From contig NZ_LT839648.1 in assembly GCF_900176885.1 (NCBI RefSeq), positions 2,234,764 to 2,298,763 on the forward strand: a stretch of 64,000 bases of DNA, read 5' to 3'. This DNA comes from Oceanobacillus senegalensis. GTDB lineage: Bacteria > Bacillota > Bacilli > Bacillales > Amphibacillaceae. The notes below the pieces were generated by a model that did no database searches, had not been told where the DNA came from, and saw only the letters and a program-made list of their open reading frames with translations. Of this stretch, positions 1 to 8,800 are shown piece after piece (position 1 is the first letter of the stretch; each line of letters opens with the position of its first letter). Both the position numbers and the translations under genes were made by a program.

Positions 1-573
1 ACTATTCATATGCCCGGCCTTTGATCCATCTTGTCCTGCATAGTAATTACAATCTGTTATAAGCAAGTCTGCATCTTTTGAAAAAGCCTCCCACTCCTCT
101 TTATAACTCGTATCTGCTGTATAAACAATAACAGATTCCCCATCTGTTATACGGAAACCATAACAAGAAACAGGATGACTAGTTTTTAAAAATGAAATAG
201 AAAAAGGTCCAATAATTAATGATTCACTTGGGTCATAGGCTATTCCCTTTGTATAACTATGGGCCAGGGATTGAAATCCGTTTACATCTTCTTTATGCCC
301 ATAAATTGGCAAAACCGCATCATTTCCAGTTACATAATAATGAATCAGTTTAGCATATTGTAAAACACCGATGTCTGCCACATGATCATGATGGTAATGG
401 GATACAATAACAGCATCCAATTCGGACACTTGTTTGTATTTTTGTAGTTTTGATAATGAACCGCTGCCAACGTCTATTAATAGTGAAAAATCCCCCTTCT
501 CCAGTAAATAGGATGAAGTTGCTCCATCCGTTGCAGGGAAGCCACCCCAATAACCGATAATTGTTAATTTCAA
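1..573 (-). CDS. yhfI: Metallo-beta-lactamase-fold hydrolase (YhfI-like), C-terminus outside window
   Basis: The 191 visible codons begin at a TTG (MKLTIIGYWGGFP) preceded by AAGGTG. The metal-binding motif SHYHHDHVAD sits near residue 60, and further conserved stretches are HPVSCYGFRI and YTADT, as in the YhfI/ElaC-like branch of the metallo-beta-lactamase superfamily. The reading frame runs off the left edge, so the C-terminal ligands are not all visible. In B. subtilis yhfI also neighbours yhfH and the hem genes, which supports the name. The substrate is unknown; hydrolysis of a phosphodiester or ester is a family-level guess. No signal peptide is present, so it is probably cytoplasmic. 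Confidence 0.85.
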   Translation of the reverse strand, partial: MKLTIIGYWGGFPATDGATSSYLLEKGDFSLLIDVGSGSLSKLQKYKQVSELDAVIVSHYHHDHVADIGVLQYAKLIHYYVTGNDAVLPIYGHKEDVNGFQSLAHSYTKGIAYDPSESLIIGPFSISFLKTSHPVSCYGFRITDGESVIVYTADTSYKEEWEAFSKDADLLITDCNYYAGQDGSKAGHMNS

Positions 574-613
574 ATAAATCACACCTTTTTTTCAAAAATG
601 TTATACAACAGTA

Positions 614-642
614 TTGACAACCAAGAAACTGTTGCATATAAT
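614..642 (+). promoter_or_regulatory. Consensus sigma-A promoter for yhfH
   Basis: TTGACA (614-619) and TATAAT (637-642) are both perfect consensus hexamers separated by exactly 17 bp. They lie about 30 bp upstream of the AGGAGG of the small yhfH gene. Confidence 0.8.
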
Positions 643-674
643 TGTATTATAACAAGAACAAGGAGGAAACATTC

Positions 675-803
675 ATGATCAACGTAATCGAATTTTTTAG
701 AAACTTACCTAAGAAAAAATGTAGACAATGTGGTGGAGAAATCTTCGAAAAGGCTGATTGTTACGGAAACATCTGCGACGAATGTGATCATCCAGCACGA
801 TAA
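675..803 (+). CDS. yhfH: YhfH family small zinc-ribbon-like protein
   Basis: A 42-residue protein starts at ATG after AAGGAGGAAACATTC. It has four cysteines in a CxxC...CxxC arrangement (CRQCGG near residue 17 and CDEC near residue 36), as expected for a tiny zinc ribbon. Length, cysteine pattern and position beside yhfI match the YhfH family. It has its own consensus promoter and a following terminator, so it is monocistronic. Its function is unknown. It falls below common gene-calling length cut-offs and could be missed. Confidence 0.85.
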   Translation: MINVIEFFRNLPKKKCRQCGGEIFEKADCYGNICDECDHPAR

Positions 804-896
804 GTGATTTGAAAAGATTTCAATTAACTTGTTATACAACAAAACTCCATTCATTTTGATATGCCATGAAAAATTTACTCTTCATTCTCTTATTAT

Positions 897-927
897 AATA
901 CAGCTGTAGAACAGTTGTATTTTTTTG
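897..927 (+). terminator. Rho-independent terminator of yhfH
   Basis: AATACAGCTG pairs with CAGTTGTATT (one G-U) around a 5-nt loop and is followed by a run of T. Confidence 0.75.
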
Positions 928-1018
928 TGTCCAAATCCCCTTAGTGTTATTACACATATCGCCCCAAATTACGGGCTTACGTTAAACTTTCGTACTCGAT
1001 CCACCTTTATTATCTCAT

Positions 1019-1059
1019 TAAAAAACCAACTCCAAACATAATAATGCTTAAAGTTGGTT
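1019..1059 (-). terminator. Terminator of the hemEHY operon
   Basis: On the minus strand AACCAACT pairs with AGTTGGTT and is followed by TTTTT, just after the hemY stop codon. Confidence 0.75.
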
Positions 1060-1069
1060 CATACTTTGC

Positions 1070-2473
1070 TTAATTTAGGAATTCTATTACATCCGCTGCT
1101 GCTTGTTCTCCTTTCGCAATACAATCTGGGATTCCAGCTCCGTCATAGGAACTACCCACTAAATAAAGACCTGGTAGCAAATCACCCACACTTTGTCGGA
1201 CTGAATTCACCAGCTCTAAATGACCTACATTGTACTGTGGGCGAGAGTCTCTCCATCTTGTCACAAGAGAAAATTCGGGTTTCCCTTTTATTTTCATGAT
1301 TTTCTTCAAATCTTTCAAAACAATTTCTGTAATTTCCTCATCAGAATAGTCAACAATGGATTGATCGCTCGGTTTCCCTACATAACTGCGTAATAACACC
1401 TTCCCTTTCGGTGTCGTTGTTGGCCATTTTTTATTCGTCCAAGTACATGCTGTAATCCGATATTTGTCACTATTTCTTGATACTTGAAAACCAGTCCCAT
1501 CAATATCATTTTTGATAGCAGACTTGTCAAAGGCTAATACAACATTTGCTGAGGAAACTGCAGGTATGTCATATAGTTTTTTCATGAAATCATATTGACT
1601 AAGCATACGTGGAACAGCGTCGTGCTGTGTTGCTATAATAACAGCGTCTGCCTTTTCCACCATTCCATTGCTTAAAAGTACATGATATCCCTGTTCTTTT
1701 TTCTCAATATGATCCACCGCTGTATTTACAGAAAAAATATTCTTATCCATTTCTTCTACAAGACGATGAACAAGTGTTTCTAATCCATTTTCAAAAGAGA
1801 AGAACATACTTGTCTTATTTTTCATCTTCTTTTTATTAGATTTTGGCATGGTTTTTTGAAGCCCTTTCATCAAACTGCCATATTTCTGTTCTAAATGATA
1901 AAAATTTGGATAAGTTGCCATGAGGCTCATATCATCAATATCACCTGAATGGATACCAGACAATAGTGGAGAGATTTGACTATCAACAATCTCATTTCCA
2001 AAACGATGACGCATAAATGCACCTAACGACTGATCTTCCAATGGTTTACTCTTTGGTAAAAATAAATCACGTAATGCACATAACTTTCCTTTTGATGAAA
2101 TGAGTCCAGATGATAATAAAGGGCCCACTTCTTTTGGAATTCCCATAAAGGTTCCCTTTGGCAATTTATGTAGTTTATTATTGGCTAAAATATAAGATTG
2201 ACCTGTTGCATTACGAATGACCTTTTCTTCCAGTCCTAGTTCGTTTACTAGATTTACAGCAGCTGGCTTTCTTACTAATAATGAGTCCGGTCCTTTTTCA
2301 ATTGTATAACCATCTTTTTTAATTGATTGAATCTTTCCACCTAAGCGGTCACTTGCCTCAACGAGTTTAATACGATATGGTAGATGCTTTTCCTTCATTG
2401 TCTTTTGTAAATAGTAGGCAGCGGACAATCCGGTAATTCCGCCACCTACGATAACGATATTTCTTTTATTCAT
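1070..2473 (-). CDS. hemY: Coproporphyrinogen III oxidase (HemY/CgoX)
   Basis: This 467-residue FAD-dependent oxidase belongs to the protoporphyrinogen oxidase family. The N-terminus carries the dinucleotide-binding motif IVGGGITGLSAAYYL (about residues 6-20), and the C-terminal end GLYLVGSSYDGAGIPDCIAKGEQAA is the typical second FAD-contact segment. In Gram-positive bacteria this enzyme oxidises coproporphyrinogen III to coproporphyrin III. It is last in the operon hemE-hemH-hemY; its ATG overlaps the hemH stop codon by one base, indicating translational coupling. Length is normal for the family. Confidence 0.95.
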   Translation of the reverse strand: MNKRNIVIVGGGITGLSAAYYLQKTMKEKHLPYRIKLVEASDRLGGKIQSIKKDGYTIEKGPDSLLVRKPAAVNLVNELGLEEKVIRNATGQSYILANNKLHKLPKGTFMGIPKEVGPLLSSGLISSKGKLCALRDLFLPKSKPLEDQSLGAFMRHRFGNEIVDSQISPLLSGIHSGDIDDMSLMATYPNFYHLEQKYGSLMKGLQKTMPKSNKKKMKNKTSMFFSFENGLETLVHRLVEEMDKNIFSVNTAVDHIEKKEQGYHVLLSNGMVEKADAVIIATQHDAVPRMLSQYDFMKKLYDIPAVSSANVVLAFDKSAIKNDIDGTGFQVSRNSDKYRITACTWTNKKWPTTTPKGKVLLRSYVGKPSDQSIVDYSDEEITEIVLKDLKKIMKIKGKPEFSLVTRWRDSRPQYNVGHLELVNSVRQSVGDLLPGLYLVGSSYDGAGIPDCIAKGEQAAADVIEFLN

Positions 2474-3417
2474 TACGCTTCACTCTTTGTTACATTTAAT
2501 ACAACTTCGGCAAGTGTATTAATAAATTGTGGATGTGAATTAGGCATTTCAGGACGATAATACGGAACGCCTAACTCATCACATACTACCTTACATTCAT
2601 AATCATTATCGTATAATACCTCTAAATGATCCGCTACGAATCCTACAGGTGCATATACAAATGAACGGTAGCCGTCCTCATATAAATCACGTGTTAAATC
2701 TTGTACATCTGGTCCAAGCCACGGATCAGGTGTATTTCCTTCACTTTGCCAACCTAAAGCATAATTAGTAACCCCGGATTCCCTTGAGACCATGTCAGCT
2801 GTTTCTTTTAATTGGTTAGGATATGGATCTCCATTTTGTAAAATTTTCTCTGGTAGGCTATGTGCAGAAACAATAAGAACAGCTTTTTCTCGTTCCTCAT
2901 CTGACATACCTTCATAAACTTCTTTAATTCCATCAGCCCAGAATTTAATAAATCCAGGTTCGTTATACCAGCTCTGAACAGGTTTAATGGAAACCCCCTG
3001 TTTTTCACCCTCACTTACAGCACGATCATTATATGATTTCACACTAAATGTAGAATAATGCGGAGCTAGAACAATTGACACTGCGTCTTTAATTCCATCC
3101 TTCGCCATTTCTTGTACAGTATCTTCAATAAAAGGATGGATATGTTTTAATCCGATATATGCTTTATACTCGTACTCATCCTGACTAGAGTTCAATGCTT
3201 CCTCTAATGCTTTAGTTTGTTCCTCCGTAATTTTTGCTAACGGTGATGTACCACCAATTGCTTTATATCGATCTTTTAAATCCTGAAGTGCTTCTGGCTC
3301 AGGCTTTCTACCATGACGAATATGGGTATAATAAGGTTCAATATCCTCTTCTTTATATGGTGTACCATATGCCATTACTAATAATCCTAATTTCTTTTTA
3401 CTCACTTTTTCATGCAC
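2473..3417 (-). CDS. hemH: Coproporphyrin ferrochelatase (HemH/CpfC)
   Basis: This 314-residue protein begins with [20 protein letters not shown], the conserved start of Bacillus-type ferrochelatase. It contains the metal-site motif SAHSLPEK near residue 185 and [13 protein letters not shown] near residue 262, with the conserved His and Glu residues. It inserts iron into coproporphyrin III in the cytoplasm, between HemY and HemQ in the coproporphyrin-dependent haem route. The gene lies 15 bp downstream of hemE and overlaps hemY by one base. Confidence 0.96.
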   Translation of the reverse strand: MHEKVSKKKLGLLVMAYGTPYKEEDIEPYYTHIRHGRKPEPEALQDLKDRYKAIGGTSPLAKITEEQTKALEEALNSSQDEYEYKAYIGLKHIHPFIEDTVQEMAKDGIKDAVSIVLAPHYSTFSVKSYNDRAVSEGEKQGVSIKPVQSWYNEPGFIKFWADGIKEVYEGMSDEEREKAVLIVSAHSLPEKILQNGDPYPNQLKETADMVSRESGVTNYALGWQSEGNTPDPWLGPDVQDLTRDLYEDGYRSFVYAPVGFVADHLEVLYDNDYECKVVCDELGVPYYRPEMPNSHPQFINTLAEVVLNVTKSEA

Positions 3418-3432
3418 CTCTTTGTAAAATAT

Positions 3433-4467
3433 CTATCTGTTTGTATATTCATGAATAAAATTAGTTAATTCTTTTAATGTTGCTGGTTGCACTTCCGGTG
3501 TAACTCCATGACCAAGATTGAAGACATATTTCCCTCGTTCCATGCCCTCATCTAAAATGGCTTTGACACGATTTTCTATTGTTTCCCAGTTCGTTAATAA
3601 AATAGATGGATCAAGATTTCCTTGTACTACCTTTGTTACACCCATTTCATGTGCTTCCTTAATAGAGGTTCTCCAGTCAAGACCAATAACATCAACTGGT
3701 AAATCATTCCATTCAAGCAGTAGATGTCTTGCACCGACACCGAAAATAATTAATGGAACCTGTAAATGACGGAGTTCAGAAAATATTCTTGTCATGACAG
3801 GCTTAATAAATACACGATAATCCGGAGCATCCAGAGCGCCTACCCATGAATCAAATATTTGAATAGCTCTAGCGCCTGCCTCAACCTGAGCCTCTACATA
3901 GGTAATAATCATATCTGCTAACTTATCCATTAAAAGAAACCAAGTTTCAGGTTCACGATACATTAATGCTTTGGTTTTACCGTAATTTTTAGATGGCCCA
4001 CCCTCAATCATGTAGCTAGCAAGTGTGAATGGCGCACCACTAAAACCAATTAACGGAACTTCAAGTTGTTCTTCCGTTAAAAGACGAATCGTATCCAACA
4101 CGTAAGGAACATCTGCTTTAGGGTTGATTTCTCCTAAGTTTTCCACATCTTGAAAGTTTCTAATTGGATTATGAATGACTGGACCAATACCAGATTTAAT
4201 TTCCACATCAATTCCAAGTGCAGGTAGTGGACTCATAATATCCTTATATAAAATAGCCGCATCTGTACCATAATTTTCAACCGGCAGCCTTGTAACATAG
4301 GCACAAAGTTCCGGCTGATGTGTAATTTCAAATAAAGAATATTTTTCTTTAAGTTTACGGTATTCCGGCTGGGACCTTCCAGCTTGGCGCATAAACCACG
4401 CCGGAATATAATCTGTTTCTTCACCATTGTAGGCTCTAATAATTGTTTCATTCAGTTTTTTAGACAT
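3433..4467 (-). CDS. hemE: Uroporphyrinogen III decarboxylase
   Basis: The conserved N-terminal active-site motif [17 protein letters not shown] identifies uroporphyrinogen decarboxylase, which makes coproporphyrinogen III. Downstream blocks such as [17 protein letters not shown] and GLDWR agree, and the length (344 residues from this start) is normal. An in-frame ATG nine bases upstream (4476) is also possible, but AAAGGA is only about two bases from it and at good distance from the ATG used here. It is the first gene of hemE-hemH-hemY. The leader contains nested inverted repeats (4539-4647). Confidence 0.95.
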   Translation of the reverse strand: MSKKLNETIIRAYNGEETDYIPAWFMRQAGRSQPEYRKLKEKYSLFEITHQPELCAYVTRLPVENYGTDAAILYKDIMSPLPALGIDVEIKSGIGPVIHNPIRNFQDVENLGEINPKADVPYVLDTIRLLTEEQLEVPLIGFSGAPFTLASYMIEGGPSKNYGKTKALMYREPETWFLLMDKLADMIITYVEAQVEAGARAIQIFDSWVGALDAPDYRVFIKPVMTRIFSELRHLQVPLIIFGVGARHLLLEWNDLPVDVIGLDWRTSIKEAHEMGVTKVVQGNLDPSILLTNWETIENRVKAILDEGMERGKYVFNLGHGVTPEVQPATLKELTNFIHEYTNR

Positions 4468-4538
4468 ATTTTCCATCCTTTGGTTAGTAATACTATCACT
4501 ACTATAAGGTTAACAAATTAAAAAGTGTAGTAATAATC

Positions 4539-4647
4539 AATTTTTGTCATGAAATTGACTAATTTCATGATATAAAAGCGATACCGGTAAACATCATACA
4601 AGCAATCGACTATTTTTCTAGTTTTCTGCTCTATCATGACAAAAATT
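4539..4647. promoter_or_regulatory. Nested inverted repeats in the hemE upstream region
   Basis: AATTTTTGTCATGA (4539-4552) is repeated exactly inverted at 4634-4647. A second inverted repeat, TCATGAAATT/AATTTCATGA (4548-4557 and 4562-4571), overlaps the first arm, so the two pairings exclude each other in a hemE leader transcript. The remaining sequence between hemE and hmoB, apart from the hmoB promoter, shows nothing I can interpret. Whether this is an RNA switch, a protein operator or a relic repeat cannot be decided from sequence. Confidence 0.4.
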
Positions 4648-4929
4648 CCCTCAACACTCTCCATATTGCCAGGGAAATAATGACTATCCTAACACTGGCT
4701 GACACCAATGAATCCAACGATACGATACCCGCCACATCATAATTGAAATGAACCATTCCCGCAACCGTTTGAATTACTAATTTAATTTATCGAATTCTGT
4801 ACTTTATATTTTATATAGTAAAGACCCACTTTCTCTGCAGTTCTACTCTTTTTTATTTACCAATAAACTAGATTACAGTGATTATTATACGACATTTTTT
4901 GACAACAGAAAAGGAAAATAAATTTTATA

Positions 4930-4955
4930 TAATAATTATTATAATTTGGTATAAT
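4930..4955 (+). promoter_or_regulatory. PerR-like operator overlapping hmoB promoter
   Basis: TAATAATTATTATAA (4930-4944) matches the B. subtilis PerR consensus TTATAATnATTATAA at all but one defined position. It directly precedes an extended -10 element TGGTATAAT (4947-4955), so binding would block the promoter. Fur and Zur boxes are related, so the exact regulator is inferred. Confidence 0.5.
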
Positions 4956-5051
4956 TTAAGTATGCAAATTCATGTTTTTTTCATTACTACTCATTTCTTT
5001 TTAGATTTTAGGGTATTATAATAACAGGAAAGGTTTAGGGAGGTTGATTTG

Positions 5052-5558
5052 ATGCATGCCCATATGACAAATGGAACACTAGACTTCCTGAAAAAGCTAA
5101 CAGAATCTCATCCTCAGATGACATTCTACTTCATGACAGGTAGTGGTGGTGCGCTAGCCTATTACGAAGACAGGAATAAAAAAAGTATTTTTAGTTCCGG
5201 AAGATCATATGAAGTTCTTAAAGAGGCAGGAGACCTAATCCAAGAGGGCTATGTTATTATGAGCACCATTCCTATTACAGAAGAAAATCAAGCAGCCTAT
5301 GAGGATCGAATAAAAAGTAATCTCCAACAGGTATTACCAGGTTCGAATGCATTTCGCTTTCTTCGTCCTACAAAAGGAAATAAATATGTTGTACTGATTC
5401 ATTGGAATACTGTTTCCGCTTATGAAATATGGAAAAGGTCTGACAACTATGATAAAACCTTGCAAATTCTTGCAAGCAAGAAATCTGCATACCATGGAGA
5501 TATTCCTTTTACCACCTCATATCATATGCATAAGGATGAAGCAGAAAAGTCAAGTTAA
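5052..5558 (+). CDS. hmoB: Haem-degrading monooxygenase HmoB-like (ABM domain)
   Basis: A 168-residue protein whose C-terminal half (about residues 65-160) has antibiotic-biosynthesis-monooxygenase features: FRFLRPTKGNKYVVLIHWNTVSAYEIWKRS. It matches B. subtilis HmoB/YhgC in length and in its position beside hemE. HmoB-type enzymes bind haem and degrade it oxidatively, releasing iron. The ATG at 5052 sits 8 nt after GGGAGG and is preferred to the TTG just before it. A PerR-like box at its promoter and the divergent haem operon suggest control by peroxide, iron or haem. The N-terminal domain is diverged, so the assignment rests on the C-terminal domain and synteny. Confidence 0.8.
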   Translation: MHAHMTNGTLDFLKKLTESHPQMTFYFMTGSGGALAYYEDRNKKSIFSSGRSYEVLKEAGDLIQEGYVIMSTIPITEENQAAYEDRIKSNLQQVLPGSNAFRFLRPTKGNKYVVLIHWNTVSAYEIWKRSDNYDKTLQILASKKSAYHGDIPFTTSYHMHKDEAEKSS

Positions 5559-5592
5559 CTAGAATAGTTTCCAGTTAACTTGACTTTCTTAA
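5547..5592. terminator. Bidirectional terminator between hmoB and the thioredoxin gene
   Basis: AAGTCAAGTTAACT and AGTTAACTTGACTT form a perfect 14-bp stem around a 12-nt loop. The 5' arm overlaps the last codons of hmoB. It serves convergent genes. Confidence 0.75.
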
Positions 5593-6068
5593 TTTAAAAC
5601 ATATTCATCAAAGAATGCTTGAAACTCTTCTTCTGATCTTTGTCCAACAATCCGACCGACTTCTTCCCCATTTTCAAAGTGAACCAAAGTAGGTGTTGAT
5701 TGTATTTGATAAGGTATACCTTCTTCGCCAAATTCTAATAGATTGTATTTCTTCATATCTATCCCATTCTCTTCCGCCAATGGTACGAGATATGGTGTCG
5801 TGTTTTGACAATAGACACATGTTGGACTATAGAAATACACGGTAACATCTTCCCCATTTTCTAATCGTTCGCTTAGTTCATCTGGCAAGATTTGATTTTT
5901 ATAATTCGGATCATCCAATTGATCAATGGTAGCCTGTTCCAAATCAGTTGTTCCATATGGATTATCCGCACCTTTTAATGCCTGATTATTTTGATATTGT
6001 ACAACAAAAAATAGCGCAATCACTAATACAGCAATAACTCCAACAATTGCGAGCATTTTCTTACCCAT
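5589..6068 (-). CDS. Membrane-anchored thioredoxin-like disulphide protein (BdbD-like partner)
   Basis: This 159-residue protein has an N-terminal membrane anchor (about residues 5-25, hydrophobic with a short basic start) and an extracytoplasmic thioredoxin fold. The active site CVYC lies in YSPTCVYCQNTTPYLVP (near residue 82) and the cis-Pro loop is STPTLVHF. It overlaps the upstream bdbC gene by 8 bp, so it is probably the thiol oxidoreductase re-oxidised by BdbC. It is shorter than B. subtilis BdbD and closer to the BdbA/thioredoxin type. Confidence 0.8.
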   Translation of the reverse strand: MGKKMLAIVGVIAVLVIALFFVVQYQNNQALKGADNPYGTTDLEQATIDQLDDPNYKNQILPDELSERLENGEDVTVYFYSPTCVYCQNTTPYLVPLAEENGIDMKKYNLLEFGEEGIPYQIQSTPTLVHFENGEEVGRIVGQRSEEEFQAFFDEYVLN

Positions 6069-6516
6069 TATTGACTCCTCCTTTTTCCTTAGCTAGTTCC
6101 TTTAATAGAGCTAGATGCAATACAAATATTATTATAAATGCCATTAATGCCAAAAATGGTATGGTAATAAAACCAAAATAATTTACATAAACAACGTTAC
6201 ACGGTACTCCACCTGTACAGGAACCTCCTATCTCCTGAAGTGCAGGGACTTTCTGAATTAGATAATGGTAGGCCGAAACTAACATACCGATTCCGCTCAA
6301 TATAATCCCAGGAAGTGCCATATTTATTTCTTTCTTTATGGCTGCTATACCATAAATAACTACAAGCGGATACATAAGGATACGCTGATACCAACATAGC
6401 TCACAAGGAAGATACCCCATAATTTCAGAATAGAACAAACTACCTGTCATTGCAACAAATGCCTGAATCCATATTAGCAGTAATAGGTTTTCAGCCCGTT
6501 TGGTTAATTTCACCAC
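6061..6516 (-). CDS. bdbC: Disulphide bond formation protein BdbC (DsbB family)
   Basis: A 151-residue protein with four predicted membrane segments. The quinone-proximal CxxC motif is in LPCELCWYQR (about residues 36-45), and a second cysteine pair lies in the loop GGSCTGGVPCN (about residue 103). This is the DsbB/BdbC pattern, in which electrons from the thiol oxidoreductase pass to menaquinone. It is co-transcribed with the thioredoxin-like gene that overlaps its 3' end. Confidence 0.92.
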   Translation of the reverse strand: MVKLTKRAENLLLLIWIQAFVAMTGSLFYSEIMGYLPCELCWYQRILMYPLVVIYGIAAIKKEINMALPGIILSGIGMLVSAYHYLIQKVPALQEIGGSCTGGVPCNVVYVNYFGFITIPFLALMAFIIIFVLHLALLKELAKEKGGVNNG

Positions 6517-6625
6517 TACGTTATTTCCTCTCTATTGGAATTCTTTACCTCCATGTTATAACGTGTATTATACACGACAAAATTTACAATTTACAATAAG
6601 ATTACTAAAAATAACGATGACAAAT

Positions 6626-7333
6626 TTACGAATTATTTTTATCAACGCTCCATTGGGTAAGTTTTTCATAAAGATAGATCAAGCCAATTAAACATATAAA
6701 TCCAAGGGTGAATCCTGCAAAAACATCGGTCAAATAATGAACATTAATAATATACCTACTTATACCAATTAAAAAAACAATGAAAGAAAAAATAAATTGT
6801 ATGGCCAAAGAGATTCCTCTTGACTTTATTTTTCTCGCTAAAAAGTAGGCAAATAATCCATAGCAAACCATTGATATCATTGCATGTCCTGATGGAAAGC
6901 TATTCCCTATGGCATTTGCTTGTTCTAGAATAGTTGGTCTTTCACGTTGAATCAAATCTTTTATCCATTTATTTAATTCATAAGTTAATAAGGTTCCTCC
7001 TGAAAATAATACTGGTAAAAGAAGATTTTTATAAAGAACCCCTAGAGTAATAGCCATCACAATGACGATGGGAACAAGAAAGTGTCTAGAACCAAGATTC
7101 GTAATCATCAAAAAGATCGTATAGAAATTTGTATGACCTAAACTTTCTGCTAAATTTCTTGTCCATTGATCAATAAATGGAACATATCCATTGATAATTT
7201 GTATTATCCAAATACCTATAGTAAATAATACCACTACAAAAAAAGACCATAGTACATTTCGCAAAATGAAAGTCTCCCTTGTCCTAAATTCCTTAGATGT
7301 AGTATACCAAAATTTACTCCATATCATTATCAT
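6626..7333 (-). CDS. PAP2-family membrane phosphatase
   Basis: A 235-residue integral membrane protein with the three phosphatase signature blocks of type-2 phosphatidic acid phosphatases: KDLIQRERP, SFPSGHAM and SRYIINVHYLTDVFAG. The catalytic His residues are in the second and third blocks. Likely substrates are undecaprenyl pyrophosphate or lipid phosphates at the membrane surface. Two ATGs six bases apart (7333, 7327) are possible starts; GAGAG is better spaced for the second. It is divergent from the amidohydrolase gene. Confidence 0.88.
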   Translation of the reverse strand: MIMIWSKFWYTTSKEFRTRETFILRNVLWSFFVVVLFTIGIWIIQIINGYVPFIDQWTRNLAESLGHTNFYTIFLMITNLGSRHFLVPIVIVMAITLGVLYKNLLLPVLFSGGTLLTYELNKWIKDLIQRERPTILEQANAIGNSFPSGHAMISMVCYGLFAYFLARKIKSRGISLAIQFIFSFIVFLIGISRYIINVHYLTDVFAGFTLGFICLIGLIYLYEKLTQWSVDKNNS

Positions 7334-7422
7334 TCACTCTCAAAACGAAGTATTTTTTCATTATTATTGGAACTTCTGCCGTGAAAAAAGTAACAAACGA
7401 TACATAAAGAGCTATGAAAAAA

Positions 7423-7435
7423 TACGATTATCGTA
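7423..7435. promoter_or_regulatory. Small palindrome in divergent PAP2/amidohydrolase spacer
   Basis: TACGAT-T-ATCGTA is a 6-bp perfect inverted repeat between the two divergent genes. It precedes a TGATATAAT extended -10 for the amidohydrolase, so an operator is possible. Evidence is weak. Confidence 0.25.
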
Positions 7436-7504
7436 GTATATCTCCGTAAAGTTATTCGATAAATGATATAATTATGAAAAATGTCTTAAAGGTGGGGATT
7501 TAGC

Positions 7505-8716
7505 TTGCTTAAACAAGTACATAAAGAAATTGAAGAATTATTTCCAGAAATGGTAGAAATTCGGAGATACCTTCATCAGTATCCAGAACTGTCCTTCCAA
7601 GAAACAAATACAGCGAAATATATTGCTAACTTCTATAAAGAATTAGGTATTCCCTATCGAACCAATGTCGGTGGAAATGGAGTTATCGCGACACTAAAAG
7701 GGGGTAAACCTGGTAAAACGATTGCCCTTAGAGCTGATTTTGATGGATTACCAATTCAAGATGAGAAGGATGTTGAATATAAATCAAAAGTGGATGGTGT
7801 CATGCATGCATGTGGTCACGATGGTCATACAGCAACTCTATTAATACTTGCTAAAGTAATGAAAAAGTATCAAGATGAGCTCCCTGGAACCATTGAATTC
7901 CTGCATCAGCATGCAGAGGAATATGCGCCAGGTGGAGCGAAACCAATTATAGAATCAGGTGCGATTAATCACGTGGACGCAGTATTTGGTACACATCTTT
8001 GGTCAACTACCCCTTTAGGAAAATTACAAATATCAAATGACGTTATTATGGCCGGTGCAGATCGATTTGAAATCATTATTAAAGGAAAGGGTGGTCATGG
8101 TGCATACCCACATGAAACAAAAGATGCGATTGTTATTGCTTCCCAGTTAGTCACGGATTTCCAACAAATAATAAGTAGAAGAATCGATCCATTGGAATCA
8201 GGAGTAATCACAGTTGGCTCGTTTCACGCAGGTGATGCCTTTAATGTGATAGCAGATTCTGCGAAAATCGTAGGAACAGTTAGACATTTTAATTTAGGTA
8301 TACAAGAGAAAATTATAAGGGAAATAGAAAGAATTACTAATGGGGTTTGTATAGCTAGTGATGCCGCCTATGAATTTGATTATTTTAAAGGTTATCCTCC
8401 ATTAGTTAATCACGAAAAAGAGGCTAAACTGGTTGTTGAAGCAAGTCAATCCATTGAGGAAATACATACGGTGGATAAGAATGTCAAACCATTTATGGCC
8501 GGTGAAGATTTTGCATATTACACAATGAAAAAACCAGGCGCATTTTTCTTTACCGGGGCACAAAAACAGGCGAATCCATACCCACATCACCATCCTAAAT
8601 TTGATTTTGATGAGCGAGCAATGCCTATTGCAGCTAAAACACTTATTGGTGCGTACTTTGTATATCAAAATACAAGGGAAAGCTGCTCTCAAGAAAATGA
8701 GATGATGCGTAAATAA
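7505..8716 (+). CDS. yhaA: M20-family amidohydrolase (YhaA-like)
   Basis: A 403-residue metallo-amidohydrolase/aminoacylase of the M20D/IAL type. Metal-binding motifs are HACGHDGHTA (about residue 100) and EEYAPGGAKP, with the dimerisation-domain His in GKGGHGAYPHE. It starts at TTG with GGTGGGG upstream. It probably removes an acyl group from N-acylated amino acids. B. subtilis yhaA lies next to ecsABC, and here it adjoins ecsB convergently. No signal peptide is present. Confidence 0.9.
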   Translation: MLKQVHKEIEELFPEMVEIRRYLHQYPELSFQETNTAKYIANFYKELGIPYRTNVGGNGVIATLKGGKPGKTIALRADFDGLPIQDEKDVEYKSKVDGVMHACGHDGHTATLLILAKVMKKYQDELPGTIEFLHQHAEEYAPGGAKPIIESGAINHVDAVFGTHLWSTTPLGKLQISNDVIMAGADRFEIIIKGKGGHGAYPHETKDAIVIASQLVTDFQQIISRRIDPLESGVITVGSFHAGDAFNVIADSAKIVGTVRHFNLGIQEKIIREIERITNGVCIASDAAYEFDYFKGYPPLVNHEKEAKLVVEASQSIEEIHTVDKNVKPFMAGEDFAYYTMKKPGAFFFTGAQKQANPYPHHHPKFDFDERAMPIAAKTLIGAYFVYQNTRESCSQENEMMRK

Positions 8717-8761
8717 TGCTATGGAAATACACTACGTATTATAAACAAAAAACGAAAAGTA

Positions 8762-8800
8762 GCCTAAAAAGAAGGGGAAGTCTCCCCTCTTTTTTTAGGC
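8762..8800. terminator. Bidirectional terminator between yhaA and ecsB
   Basis: GCCTAAAAAGAAGGGGA pairs with TCCCCTCTTTTTTTAGGC around a 4-nt loop. The distal arm covers the end of ecsB. Confidence 0.8.

Noticed and set aside
1054..1299. 81-codon plus-strand frame opposite hemY
   Set aside because: It lies antisense to the conserved C-terminus of HemY and has no ribosome-binding site.
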